Assembly (NCBI GenBank): GCA_965153355.1
Contig: OZ231126.1
Location: 1,798,001 to 1,862,000, forward strand
Direction of reading: 5' to 3'
DNA length: 64,000 bases
Origin: Flaccisagitta enflata
Lineage: Eukaryota; Chaetognatha; Sagittoidea; Aphragmophora
Below, piece by piece: positions 40,323-51,980 of this stretch. Below the pieces are notes generated by a model that saw only the letters and a program-made list of their open reading frames with translations, made no database searches and was not told the origin of the DNA. Both the position numbers and the translations under genes were made by a program. Numbering within the stretch: position 1 is the first letter of the stretch; each line of letters begins with the position of its first letter.

Positions 40323-40978
40323 AGTATAGTACTAAGTATTTTGCGGACGCCTTTGTTTTTCCGTTGCAATCGTCAGTTATTCTCGCACAATTAAACCGAC
40401 TTAATTCACAAATTGAGGCATGGACATGGGTCATGGTGTCTGCTTAGCAACACAAGGATACTCAAACACTCTTGACGATGTCTAATTAAAATTGACGTTG
40501 AATTAGGAAAATCGGAAATTTAGATAACAAGTAAGACGGCACAAAGACAGATTAAGACAGACAGATACACGGTCAGAAAGATAGACAAATAGACATATTG
40601 AGTTCGATCTACATACAAAGAGATGGACGATCCATCATAGTGGCAAATGGTATATTTTTGAAGTCATTTTGAATTTGTTCCAAACCTCAACACCTCAACA
40701 TAAAAAACTTTTGTTTGTCGGCAAAAATCATTTCCTTGTTTCTTGAAAAGGAAAGAATATGATTTTCTCTTCATTTGAATCCTGCCCTTTCTTCAAATTT
40801 GTCTTCTTGTTATCCTTCTTCTTCCTTTTCCATTTTTTTCTTCTTCTTCTTCTATTTCTTCTTCTTCTTCTATTTCTTCTATTTCTTCTTTTTCTTCTAT
40901 TTCTTCTATTTCTTCTATTTCTTCTATTTCTTCTATTTCTTCTATTTCTTTTTCTTCCTCTCCCTCCTCTATTTCTTC
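40321..40978. other. intronic DNA, with TTC-type tract at its end
   Basis: Nothing recognised to about 40,830; then TTCTTCTATTTC-type repeats (15-bp phrases) to 40,980. A solitary GTTTGTCGGCAA at about 40,712 resembles the inner part of the 31,009 MITE end. Confidence 0.5.
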
Positions 40979-41098
40979 TTTTTAGTCGCATGCTACGCGA
41001 CTCTTCAACCCGCTTTGTCAGTCAGTTGGTCCGTTGGTCCATTGGTCCGTCCATCAGACTTTACTTTTTTGGGGTTTATGCAGTCTTTGGCCTCACTG
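40979..41098 (+). mobile_element. HINE-like family B, copy g (5' part only)
   Basis: It begins TTTTAGTCGCATGCTACGCGACT (8-bp local stem with one mismatch), then GTCAGTTGGTCCGTTGG repeats, then ACTTTACTTTTTTGGGGTTT and GGCCTCACTGCT, exactly the body of copies k and l, before breaking into a TTC microsatellite where CTGCCCAAATG would follow. Confidence 0.72.
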
Positions 41099-41300
41099 CT
41101 TCTTCTTCTTCTTTTTCTTCTTCTTCTTCTTCTTCTTCTTCTTCTTCTTCTTCTTCTTCTTCTTCTTCTTCTTCTTCTTCTTCTTCTTCTTCTTCTTCTT
41201 CTTCTTCTTCTTCTTCTTCTTCTTCTTCTTCTTCTTCTTCATCTTCTTTTTCTTTTTCTTTTTCTTCTTCATCATCATCATCTTCTTCATTTTTTCTTCT
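41099..41300 (+). repeat. (TTC)n microsatellite replacing the 3' half of family B copy g
   Basis: Pure TTC for about 140 bp, then TTTTTC and CATCAT phrases. Confidence 0.95.
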
Positions 41301-41409
41301 TCTTCTTTTTCTTCTTCATCTCCTCATTCATCATCATCATCTTCATCACGATCTGTTTCCTGTTCTCACTCGGCATTAACACGATTCTTTCTTCGCCATT
41401 TACTATGTG

Positions 41410-41735
41410 GGATGGACACCAATGGGCAGCTCATCTTATGACTTATCGTTACCAAAAAAAATGGCCATGACAGTTTTCCTGCTTTCCTCCAATTCCAGTG
41501 AGCACGCTACACATCCTTTGCCTCAACTTCCTTCCTTCAGACCCCCTTCCCAAATGGTGATGTCAATTCCCATACACACCAATGAACAGCACAACTTATC
41601 GTTGCCAAAAACATGGCCATGACAATTTTTCTGCTTTTTTTCCATTACCAGTGAGCACGCTACACATCCTTTGCCGCAACTTCCTCCCTTCAGACCCCCT
41701 TCACAAATAGTGATGTCAATCCCCATACATGATGT
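41410..41735 (+). repeat. tandem duplication, unit about 153 bp
   Basis: Two units share CCAGTGAGCACGCTACACAT, then CCTTTGCC and CAACTTCC and GACCCCCTTC, with about 10% differences. A second local duplication, of about 97 bp with CAATCTC and CCCCGCCATCTCC phrases, follows at 41,740-41,940. Confidence 0.85.
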
Positions 41736-41940
41736 ACCCCCAATCTCCTTCACCCCATCCATCACTCTTTGCTATCTCCTACTTAAACCCTCAATCTCAA
41801 TTACCCCGCCATCTCCTCCATCCTCATTGAACCCCCAATCTCCTCCATCCCATCCATCAATCCTTGCCATCTCCTGCTTGAACCCCCAATCTCAATTATC
41901 CCGCCATTTCCCCCATCCTTATTGAACCCCCAATTTCCGC

Positions 41941-42367
41941 ATTTAACTACTCGATTTTGTCACTTTCTCAAATTTCTTCTTTGAAGGGGTTTGAGGCAGA
42001 ATCAACAAGAGAGAGCGCCCAACCCCTAAAAAGCCCAAATCCAAGTGGAAATATGACAACTGGGATCATGATTAACGGGTTTTCTGCGTGGTTTTGGATT
42101 AGTTTTTTATTCTTAGTGTTTTTTTGTTGTTATTCATAAGTTGATTTTCTCACCCCATCGTCCTTTTCTTTTTATGTCTCTTTGCCCTCAAAATATTCAT
42201 ATTCTTTCTTATCTTTACGTTTGTAGAGAATTTCTGTCCATTGCTGAGTTTGATTGTACGTCATTCTGTCTCTTTTCATGTCAGACTGCTTCTTTATTGA
42301 CGTGTACTTTCATTTGTCTTTCTGTTTGTCTGTCTGTCCGTCCATCATGAAAAACATAATTGACTCA

Positions 42368-42442
<75 letters not shown>

Positions 42443-42782
42443 TCCACTCGTCATACATAACATCTCCGCTTAAGCAAACCATACTTTCGTCAAACTAACA
42501 TAACTTTCATTTATTTCGTCCGAAATTTTTCTTTATCTTTTTTGAGATAAGATCTAAGAAAATTCGCCGCTTTTTGGAAATGAACATATGAACACATTTT
42601 GGGATCTCATCGACGATTCCTTAACAACATGGGGGGGGGGGGGGGAGAGAAAATGGGGGGGGGGGATTTGGGGGGTTGAAAGGGGAAAGGGGAGTAAGAA
42701 CCCACTGGACTGGGAGACTGATGTAGAGTTGATGGGACATTTCAAACCCACTAAGCATTTAGCATTTAGCATTTAGCATTTA
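41941..42782. other. intronic DNA with CT and G-run repeats
   Basis: (CT)n at 42,373-42,437; G runs of 11-15 at 42,632-42,667; AGCATTTAG repeated about four times at 42,746-42,783. No gene. Confidence 0.6.
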
Positions 42783-42951
42783 GCTTCATTAAAGCGCATG
42801 CTAAGGGACTGGGCCAAATTCTGCCTAATAGTGAAGCTGCCTTATTGCCAATGTAGAAATAACTACAAAATCTTTCAAGGGACTGTAAGTTAGATGCCTT
42901 ATAGGTGGGCATGCCTTACTAGCGGGTGCGCTCTAGCGATGCTCCACTGTA
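42783..42951 (-). mobile_element. pogo/Tigger-like MITE, inverted partner
   Basis: Its sequence is the near-perfect complement of 43,126-43,299. It ends GCTCCACTGTA. Its other terminus is replaced by the AGCATTTAG repeat. Confidence 0.8.
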
Positions 42952-43125
42952 TTTGAACCATTATGCATTATCATCATTTGACCAGTTGATAAGTCCATCC
43001 CTTCCATTCTTAATCATCTTCTTTAACTGTTCGTCCGTGCACAGAATTTCTGATTTTAGGGGTCTGGAGATGAGAATTGAGCCAGCCTAAGCAGTAGTGA
43101 TTCTTTTCTTGTTATTTTGATAGTA

Positions 43126-43299
43126 CAGTGGAGCACCGCTGGAGGGCACCCACTAGTAAGGCATGCCCGCCTATTAGGCATCTAACTTACAGTCCCTTGA
43201 GAGATTTTGTAGTTATTTCTACATTGGCAATAAGGCAGCTTCACTATAAGGCAAAATTTGGCCCACTCCCTTAGCATGCGCTTTGATGAAGCTGAACTG
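43126..43299 (+). mobile_element. pogo/Tigger-like MITE, 174 bp
   Basis: It starts CAGTGGAGCACC and ends GAAGCTGAACTG, flanked by TA on both sides (43,124-43,125 and 43,300-43,301). CAGTGGAGC ends with TA insertion are typical of pogo/Tigger derivatives. The copy at 42,783 lies inverted about 175 bp away, so the pair can fold back. Confidence 0.8.
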
Positions 43300-43957
43300 T
43301 ACCAGTAATTATAGAATAATACTTCAATAGAAATAGGCAACGGATGTCACTGACATCCCTCCAGCTCATTGTTTTCATCCATTCTTTTCTTTTCTTTTTT
43401 CTTTTCTTTCTCGTATTCTCCGAATTTTCTGCTTCCGCTTTCGAAATGACTAAGTGAAGGAACGAAAAACATTTTTGCTGCCAATTTTTATGACATTCTC
43501 GGAAAATGAATGATTCTCTTTAACAGCTTCGTTCACACGCGTGATGAGCACAATAACAAAGACCCAGATGCTCGCTCACTCTCGCTGCATCACTCGCTCG
43601 CTCATTCAAACTCAATCAATGGCTCCCTTTCTCGATTGATGAACCACTCGTTCAATCCATGCAACTCATTTGACAGTCACTCGCTCATTCTCACCCAATC
43701 TCGCCCATACTCGCTCGATCATTCATAAAAGCGCACTCGCTCCTTTACTTCCTTGATGCAAATTGCTCATTCACTCTTTCTAGATCGCTTGCTTCCTCAC
43801 TCCCATACCAACGGTGGAATAGATTGCTCACTCTGAAAAAAAAACTATTGACCATTCAATTAATCTCACACCCTTTCCCCCTCCCCCGGCCCCCCATCCC
43901 TATGTGTAACTCACTATTTCATACTCCAACGGTTCAACCCCTGTTTGAGTCATTGAT

Positions 43958-44860
43958 ATGTTGTTTTCTTTTTTTTCTCTCTCTTTAGTTTTCGCAATAT
44001 GTAAATCAAATCTATCAAAGCCTAAATCGGCATTTCAGTCGGTCTTTGCTTTGGTGAAATATCGCAAACTTCATTTCAATCTGTCATCGAAATCATTCAC
44101 TTTTCAAAAAATTGAAGAAAAAAAATATTATCCTAAACCCTTTTCAAACCATTTGATTATTTTTTATCTTGTGAAACAAAGCATTCGCGCTTAAATCTCC
44201 ATCAGTTGAAGTAAAATTCTGTGTTGATAATGCTTTAGCAGCAATCTCAATTTAGTAACATTTGTTGCAAACCAACCAAAAATAAGAAAAAAAAATCAAA
44301 TTTGACTTTTTTTGAAAATTAGAGCAGCTGATTTTAACATTGATCAATGATCCATATGATAATTCTCACGCCCGGTTAAACAAGAAGAAAAAAAGAATTT
44401 ACAACATACAGACAGAATAAATGGCCAAAAATGATTTGAACAAGATGGTCCAATTTGGTCAACCCGGATAAAGATGGTTTCATTTTGACAATGGCGTTTT
44501 AAAAACATATTGATTTCATTTTTTTATAATTGCTCGGGAAGAAAGAACATGAATCAGGCCGCTTCTATTTACTTTACAGTGAGTCATATTCATGAGAACA
44601 TTTTCACTTTTCACATTTATGCTTCTTTTTTTATCATGCCTTTCGACTGATTGCGTAATGAGTATGTTCTCAATCAGTGAACATCGATATATCGGTCAAG
44701 TCTTTGATGCATCGCACCACACGGTTATTGTACAGACCGCGAGTTAACCACATCAAGAGAAAATTATTTGCCACAGTTTCATGTTCATATTTTCTTTTTC
44801 ATAATTAATGATTTGATATCACCTATCTCTATTCTTAAAGAAGAACCATCTTAAAAAAAA
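43958..44860. other. duplicated non-coding DNA (copy at 48,783-49,685)
   Basis: A 78-codon frame (43,958-44,194) is preserved in both units but only because the DNA is nearly identical; it has no recognisable features and I do not call it a gene. Confidence 0.5.
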
Positions 44861-44960
44861 AAAACAAGGTCATTAGACCTATGTCGCGTGCGTCAGTATT
44901 TTCAGAAAGTTTCGGTCAGACAGACATACAAACAGACAGACAGACAGACAGACAGGCGCA
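44861..44960 (-). mobile_element. HINE-like family B, copy h (3' end fragment)
   Basis: AACAAGGTCATTAGACCTATGTCGCGTGCG is the complement of the 3' end of copy j: hairpin AGGTC/TAAT/GACCT and arm GCACGCGAC. A CAGACAGA microsatellite follows. It is duplicated at 49,686-49,785 with the engrailed unit. Confidence 0.68.
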
Positions 44961-45382
44961 CACAAATTTTCAAAATGAAAAATCTCTCACTCGTAACAAT
45001 GATTAACTTTGAAAGAGTGCCGCTTGTAAACGAACGGGATCGGTTCCACGTCGCACCATTTCTAGATAGTTGTTTGTTCTCTTTCAAATGAGAACAATCT
45101 GGGGTTTGTAGCGAAATTGAATTGTAGAACACCGTTGCTCCAAAGTAAATACTTGTTGCTTGTTGCTTGATGACATCATTATTTTGAGAGAAAGTAATGG
45201 CAGCTTCACGATCAGGCATTGGGTATTTTGTATTTACTATTGGGTATTTTGTATTTTGTATTGTATTTTGTATCTTGTTATGGGTATTTTGTATTTGCTA
45301 TCAAACATTGGGTCCATTGTATCGCCCCGTTCAGATCTAGATCTCCGTTTAGAATACTCATCAGCTTCAAATGCCTACTCAC

Positions 45383-47102
45383 CAGCGGAAGGTCGATCCG
45401 AATATCTCGTGCAGTAGACCCAAGCAGGCCACAACATTTGTTCTCCGCCTTTCCCGGCCTTACCACCGCCGCCGCCGCCGCCGCCGCCGCCACCGCCGCC
45501 ACCGCTTCCACCAGACGCTGCAGCACCAGCAGCTGCACCGCTTCCGGCCGGCGATTTGCGCGGCGAAGATGTCGAAGAAGATTCGCTGTTGGTGTCGCTG
45601 ATGTGGCCGGAAACGCCCGTCATTCCACCTCCTCCTCCTCCTCCTCCTCCCATTGGAGAGAGAGCGCCGGGGCTTCGAGGCGAGAGCGCCCGAGATGAGC
45701 GAGGAGAGTAGGCGCCGGGAGTCAAAGCGCCACCTGGACGTGGAGTTGTGGGAGTCAGAGATCGCGGAGTGGTGTTGCTGTTGTTGTTGTTGCTGTGCTG
45801 TTGTTGATGATGGAGAGGATGATGATGATGATGATGATGATTGTTGTTAATGTTGATGCCATTGTTGATACTGTTGCTGATGCTGTTGCTGATGCTGTTG
45901 CTAATGCTGTTGCCATGGAGATGAAATGAGTCCAAGAGAAATCTCGAAGTCTTATCAGCCAAAGACAAAGAAGATGAGGAAGATGATGAGGATGAGGATG
46001 AGGATGAGGAAGAAAGTCGATGAGGATGAGGAGATAAAGGCGCCGATGAGGAGTTTGAGGATGAGGCGAAGGATGGAAACGCTTGAGGAGGAAGATGAGG
46101 AGCGAACGGATGAGGATGAGGTGCAGAGAGAAGATGAGGATGCGGAGGATGAAGTGGATGAGGTCTGTTTAATGGAGATGGTTTGGATAGTTTTTGCTGT
46201 TGCTGATTTTGCTGCTGTTGTTGTTGTTGTTGTTGAAGATGAGGAGGGAGATGAGGATAAGGTGGTGGCTGTTGCTGTTGTTGCTGTAGTTGTTGTTGTT
46301 GTTGTTAGTCTGAATGGCGCTGCGATGAGACTGATGAATTTGGTCATTTCAGCGGCGCCAAATTTGGCCTCGTTTACGCCAAAAAACGCCGCCGAAGCCT
46401 CGGAAGAGGAAGAGGAGGAGGAAGAGGAAGAGGAGGAAGAGGAGTTGACGGCGTCGTGGAAGAGGTGAGCGGGCAAAAGCGGCGCCGTAGGCAGATGAGC
46501 ATGAGGATGAGGATGAGGATGAGGAGCTGGATGAGGAGCTGCGGGGAAACCGGCGTCGAAAGATGAGGATGTAGGAGGAGTTGGGACGCCACTTCTACCG
46601 GTGAGGTCACGTGATGATAACAACGCCGCTGAAGGAGGCGGCGACGTCATCGAATCTCGTGGCTCGGATGAAGGAGGGAGAGGAAGAGGAGGAAGACCAA
46701 CGGCAGGTGGAAGAGCAAGAGGAGGAGGAGGAGGAGTGGAAGACGACGAAGAGGAAGAGGTTTCAGATTTGGCGCCGTTTGGAGGAGCCCCGGCGCCAAA
46801 GTTAGGGCTCAAGATGCTGTCGATGAAGAAATTGGTCAAACGCTGCTGATGAGTGGACGTGGCCGCGGCCGCGGCAGCCGCAGCCGCAGCCGCAGCAGCG
46901 ACGGCAGCGGCGGCGGCGGCAGTTCCGCCGTCAGCGGCGCCAAGACCGAGGCTGGAAGAAGATGGCGGCGCTGACGAGGATGCGAGTGAAGAGGACGAGG
47001 AAGACGAAGGTGGAGGAGGAGGAGGTGGAGGAGGAAGAGCAGAGAGCGGGAGTAAGGAAGCGCTACGGATTGGCTTGGGTACGACGATGGAAGGCTTGGA
47101 TG
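45383..47102 (-). pseudogene. en: duplicated engrailed exon 2, frameshifted (unit A)
   Basis: The exon keeps the acceptor (CTCTACAG/CATCC at 47,103/47,102), the donor (GCTG/GTGAGT at 45,383/45,382), EH1 (FFIDSILSPNFG) and EH2 ([15 protein letters not shown]), but is 1,720 nt long. The intact copy is 1,773 nt and a multiple of three. A 14-bp deletion near 46,138 (within GATGAGGATG repeats) shifts the frame. The EH1 frame then reads Leu/Ile-rich nonsense to a stop at 45,955-45,957, and EH2 lies in another frame. A patch of about 90 bp around 46,270-46,355 is unrelated to the intact copy. Splicing exon 1 to it would give about 490 residues with EH1 but no EH2 or homeodomain. It may be dead, an alternative repressor-motif-only form, or an assembly product. 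Confidence 0.85.
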
Positions 47103-48226
47103 CTGTAGAGGGATGATTGATTTTAGGAGAGAAAATAATAGATGAAGAAAAATTAGGAAAAAAAGAAGAATAAATCCAGTACGTCTGCCAGTATCTGACT
47201 CTAGCTGTCTTTCTACATGTCAGTCAATGAATAATCTGTAGACTCGGCACTGAGTTTGATTTTGTATGAAAGTGTATGTATATTTATAGTATGTTTGTTT
47301 GTTTGTTTATTTATTGGTTTTTTCATTTGTTTATATGTTTATTTATATCTTTATTTGTTTGTTATTCTTTTGTTATTCTTTGTTTATTCTGTTTCTCTCC
47401 CACGTTTTTGTTTCCTTACCATTTTCTTGTGCCATAGGATGCTGTCTTCTTCTTTCTTGTGATTCCATGTCTTGTAGGAACTTCCTTTGATTGTGAATGT
47501 GATCTTCAAGAAGTCCCAACCATTTTGGTTGAACCTTTAACAATTCTTCCATCGACTCGCATCCTGAACAATTAAAGCAACCAAGATGAACAGCATCAAG
47601 AACCTCATTTACATGTTGCAGTTTTAGGATGACTGCCCAATTGTTATAACGTTAGTTTGGAATATATTTGAATTTGAGTTGGAGCTTAAACCTTTACTAA
47701 ATCATTGTGTTTTTGAAATAAAAAAGTTATAAACATCATCATGTGTTTCATGTAGCCCTCCGTGAATAAGATTTATATTGATGATTTAGGACCTAAATAA
47801 CATCCAATCAACAAAATAAACTAAACTTTTCGATCTCAAATTCGGTCCGATTCGCCGCACCGAAGCCAAGGCTGGCTATGGCGCCTCAGCCTTTAGCTGG
47901 AGTGCTGGATTTCGGTTCGGTCCTGGGCTGGTGGGTTTTGAGAATTGAGGCAAAATACCCTTACTCAGCGATTCTCGGGTGATGTGTTACTCAAGAGTAG
48001 GACCAAATTACTCGGATGGGTGAATTTTATTGTCATGATACCATGATTGACGACACGTGACTTAAACAGTGCTCTCCGGGGAAGGTTTTTTTAACCTTTT
48101 CTGTCTGTCTGTTTATTTGTCGGTCTTTTTGACCTTGTTTTACTATCTTTGCAGGGTCTGAAAAAAAAAATGATCAGCAGCGCTTGATTCTAATCACATT
48201 CTCCTTCGCATCATTTGCTTGCTCAC
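47103..48226 (-). other. copy of engrailed intron 1 (unit A)
   Basis: Corresponds to 51,981-53,096 with small differences near the exon 2 edge (47,140-47,350) and near identity beyond. A TTCGGTCC...GGTTCGGTCC region at about 47,840-47,935 is loosely palindromic. Confidence 0.85.
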
Positions 48227-48258
48227 CTCCGAGCGCATCTCTGTTGCGGAGATTTTGC
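48227..48258 (-). pseudogene. en: stub of engrailed exon 1 with donor (unit A)
   Basis: About 30 bases (through CTCCGCAACAGAGATGCGCT, then CGGAG) and the GTGAGC donor are kept, but the duplication boundary cuts off the rest of exon 1 including the start codon. It cannot serve as a first coding exon. Confidence 0.88.
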
Positions 48259-49685
48259 TTCCGCTTTCGAAATGACAAAGTGAAGGAACGAAAAACATTT
48301 TTGCTGCCAATTTTTATGACATTCTCGGAAAATGAATGATTCTCTTTAACAGCTTCGTTCACACGCGTGATGACACAATAACAAAGACCCAGATGCTCGC
48401 TCACTCTCGCTGCATCACTCGCTCGCTCATTCAAACTCAATCAATGGCTCCCTTTCTCGATTGATGAACCACTCGTTCAATCCATGCAACTCATTTGACA
48501 GTCACTCGCTCATTCTCACCCAATCTCGCCCATACTCGCTCGATCATTCATAAAAGCGCACTCGCTCCTTTACTTCCTTGATGCAAATTGCTCATTCACT
48601 CTTTCTAGATCGCTTGCTTCCTCACTCCCATACCAACGGTGGAATAGATTGCTCACTCTGAAAAAAAAACTATTGACCATTCAATTAATCTCACACCCTT
48701 TCCCCCTCCCCCGGCCCCCCATCCCTATGTGTAACTCACTATTTCATACTCCAACGGTTCAACCCCTGTTTGAGTCATTGATATGTTGTTTTCTTTTTTT
48801 TCTCTCTCTTTAGTTTTCGCAATATGTAAATCAAATCTATCAAAGCCTAAATCGGCATTTCAGTCGGTCTTTGCTTTGGTGAAATATCGCAAACTTCATT
48901 TCAATCTGTCATCGAAATCATTCACTTTTCAAAAAATTGAAGAAAAAAAATATTATCCTAAACCCTTTTCAAACCATTTGATTATTTTTTATCTTGTGAA
49001 ACAAAGCATTCGCGCTTAAATCTCCATCAGTTGAAGTAAAATTCTGTGTTGATAATGCTTTAGCAGCAATCTCAATTTAGTAACATTTGTTGCAAACCAA
49101 CCAAAAATAAGAAAAAAAAATCAAATTTGACTTTTTTTGAAAATTAGAGCAGCTGATTTTAACATTGATCAATGATCCATATGATAATTCTCACGCCCGG
49201 TTAAACAAGAAGAAAAAAAGAATTTACAACATACAGACAGAATAAATGGCCAAAAATGATTTGAACAAGATGGTCCAATTTGGTCAACCCGGATAAAGAT
49301 GGTTTCATTTTGACAATGGCGTTTTAAAAACATATTGATTTCATTTTTTTATAATTGCTCGGGAAGAAAGAACATGAATCAGGCCGCTTCTATTTACTTT
49401 ACAGTGAGTCATATTCATGAGAACATTTTCACTTTTCACATTTATGCTTCTTTTTTTATCATGCCTTTCGACTGATTGCGTAATGAGTATGTTCTCAATC
49501 AGTGAACATCGATATATCGGTCAAGTCTTTGATGCATCGCACCACACGGTTATTGTACAGACCGCGAGTTAACCACATCAAGAGAAAATTATTTGCCACA
49601 GTTTCATGTTCATATTTTCTTTTTCATAATTAATGATTTGATATCACCTATCTCTATTCTTAAAGAAGAACCATCTTAAAAAAAA

Positions 49686-49785
49686 AAAACAAGGTCATTA
49701 GACCTATGTCGCGTGCGTCAGTATTTTCAGAAAGTTTCGGTCAGACAGACATACAAACAGACAGACAGACAGACAGACAGGCGCA
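49686..49785 (-). mobile_element. HINE-like family B, copy h' (duplicate of h)
   Basis: Same sequence as 44,861-44,960, carried along by the engrailed duplication and not an independent insertion. Confidence 0.68.
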
Positions 49786-50207
49786 CACAAATTTTCAAAA
49801 TGAAAAATCTCTCACTCGTAACAATGATTAACTTTGAAAGAGTGCCGCTTGTAAACGAACGGGATCGGTTCCACGTCGCACCATTTCTAGATAGTTGTTT
49901 GTTCTCTTTCAAATGAGAACAATCTGGGGTTTGTAGCGAAATTGAATTGTAGAACACCGTTGCTCCAAAGTAAATACTTGTTGCTTGTTGCTTGATGACA
50001 TCATTATTTTGAGAGAAAGTAATGGCAGCTTCACGATCAGGCATTGGGTATTTTGTATTTACTATTGGGTATTTTGTATTTTGTATTGTATTTTGTATCT
50101 TGTTATGGGTATTTTGTATTTGCTATCAAACATTGGGTCCATTGTATCGCCCCGTTCAGATCTAGATCTCCGTTTAGAATACTCATCAGCTTCAAATGCC
50201 TACTCAC

Positions 50208-51980
50208 CAGCGGAAGGTCGATCCGAGTATCTCGTGCAGTAGACCCAAGCAGGCCACAACATTTGTTCTCCACCTTTCCCGGCCTTACCACCGCTGCCGC
50301 CGCCGCCGCCGCCGCCACCGCCGCCACCGCTTCCACCAGACGCTGCAGCACCAGCAGCTGCACCGCTTCCGGCCGGCGATTTGCGCGGCGAAGATGTCGA
50401 AGAAGATTCGCTGTTGGTGTCGCTGATGTGGCCGGAAACGCCAGTCATTCCACCTCCTCCTCCTCCTCCTCCTCCCATTGGAGAGAGAGCGCCGGGGCTT
50501 CGAGGCGAGAGCGCCCGAGATGAGCGAGGAGAATAAGCGCCGGGAGTCAGAGCGCCACCTGGACGAGCGCCACCTGGACGTGGAGTTGTGGGAGTCAGAG
50601 ATCGCGGAGTGGTGTTGCTGTTGTTGTTGTTGCTGTGCTGTTGTTGATGATGGAGAGGATGATGATGATGATGATGATGATTGTTGTTAATGTTGATGCC
50701 ATTGTTGATACTGTTGCTGATGCTGTTGCTGATGCTGTTGCTGATGCTGTTGCCATGGAGATGAAATGAGTCCAAGAGAAATCTCGAAGTCTTATCAGCC
50801 AAAGACAAAGAAGATGAGGAAGATGATGAAGATGAGGATGAGGATGAGGAGGATAGTCGATGAGGATGAAGTCGATGAGGATGAGGAGATAAAGGCGCCG
50901 ATGAGGAGTTTGAGGATGAGGCGAAGGATGGAAACGCTTGAGGAGGAAGATGAGGAGCGAACGGATGAGGATGAGGTGCAGAGAGAAGATGAGGATGAGA
51001 AGATGAGGATGCGGAGGATGAAGTGGATGAGGTCTGTTTAATGGAGATGGTTTGGAGAGTTTTTGCTGTTGCTGATTTTGCTGTTGTTGTTGTTGTTGTT
51101 GAAGATGAGGAGGGAGATGAGGATAAGGTGGTGGCTGTTGCTATTATTGCTCTGGTTGTTATTATTGTTATTCTTGTTGTTGATGGTAGTTGATGATGAT
51201 GTTGGCACTCTTTGATGGACCAGTGAATTTCAGCGGCGCCAAATTTGGCCTCGTTTACGCCAAAAAACGCCGCCGAAGCCTCGGAAGAAGAAGAGGAGGA
51301 GGAAGAGGAAGAGGAGGAAGAGGAGTTGACGGCGTCGTGGAAGAGGTGAGCGGGCAAAAGCGGCGCCGTAGGCAGATGAGCATGAGGATGAGGATGAGGA
51401 TGAGGAGCTGGATGAGGAGCTGCGGGGAAACCGGCGTCGAAAGATGAGGATGTAGGAGGAGTTGGGACGCCACTTCTACCGGTGAGGTCACGTGATGATA
51501 ACAACGCCGCTGAAGGAGGCGGCGACGTCATCGAATCTCGTGGCTCGGATGAAGGAGGGAGAGGAAGAGGAGGAAGACCAACGGCAGGTGGAAGAGCAAG
51601 AGGAGGAGGAGGAGGAGTGGAAGACGACGAAGAGGAAGAGGTTTCAGATTTGGCGCCGTTTGGAGGAGCCCCGGCGCCAAAGTTAGGGCTCAAGATGCTG
51701 TCGATGAAGAAATTGGTCAAACGCTGCTGATGAGTGGACGTGGCCGCGGCCGCGGCAGCCGCAGCGGCAGCCGCAGCAGCGACGGCAGCGGCGGCGGCAG
51801 CTCCGCCGTCAGCGGCGCCAAGACCGAGGCTGGAAGAAGATGGCGGCGCTGACGAGGATGCGAGTGAAGAGGATGAGGAAGACGAAGGTGGAGGAGGAGG
51901 AGGTGGAGGGGGAAGAGCAGAGAGCGGGAGTAAGGAAGCGCTACGGATTGGCTTGGGTACGACGATGGATGGCTTGGATG
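50208..51980 (-). CDS. en: engrailed exon 2, intact copy (EH1 to EH2)
   Basis: The acceptor CTCTACAG precedes CATCCAAG, and the donor is GCTG/GTGAGT. It enters and leaves in phase 1, so the 1,773-nt exon is frame-neutral: one codon completed with exon 1 (Ala), 590 full codons, and the first base of a Gly completed by exon 3. Near its start come Ser, Pro and Ala runs, then LTNFFIDSILSPNFG, whose FxIxxIL matches the Groucho-binding EH1 core. The end is [17 protein letters not shown], the EH2 (Pbx/Exd contact) motif. Between them are about 470 residues of low complexity: Ser runs, HPHPHPHAH, HHHHHHH, Asn/Ser, Gly9-11. Open frames start at an internal TTG because no ATG occurs; the true start is in exon 1. 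Long frames on the opposite strand are shadows. Confidence 0.95.

Larger units (their letters stand above)
43430..48255 (-). repeat. engrailed tandem duplication, proximal unit A (4,826 bp)
   Basis: It matches 48,256-53,125 almost base for base outside the exon. It runs from inside intron 2, through the frameshifted exon 2 copy and intron 1, to the last 28-32 bases of exon 1. The join to unit B at 48,256-48,259 shows TGCT shared by both parents. Confidence 0.95.

Noticed and set aside
45926-47116. Plus-strand frames rich in Glu, Asp, Val and Met opposite the engrailed exon 2 copies (also 50,478-51,994)
   Set aside because: Antisense shadows of a Ser/Ala/Pro-rich exon; the minus strand has splice sites, EH1 and EH2.
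47840-47960. TTCGGTCC...GGTTCGGTCC palindromic region (also 52,710-52,800) as a transposon
   Set aside because: No clear terminal repeats or target duplication; the second copy is explained by the engrailed duplication.
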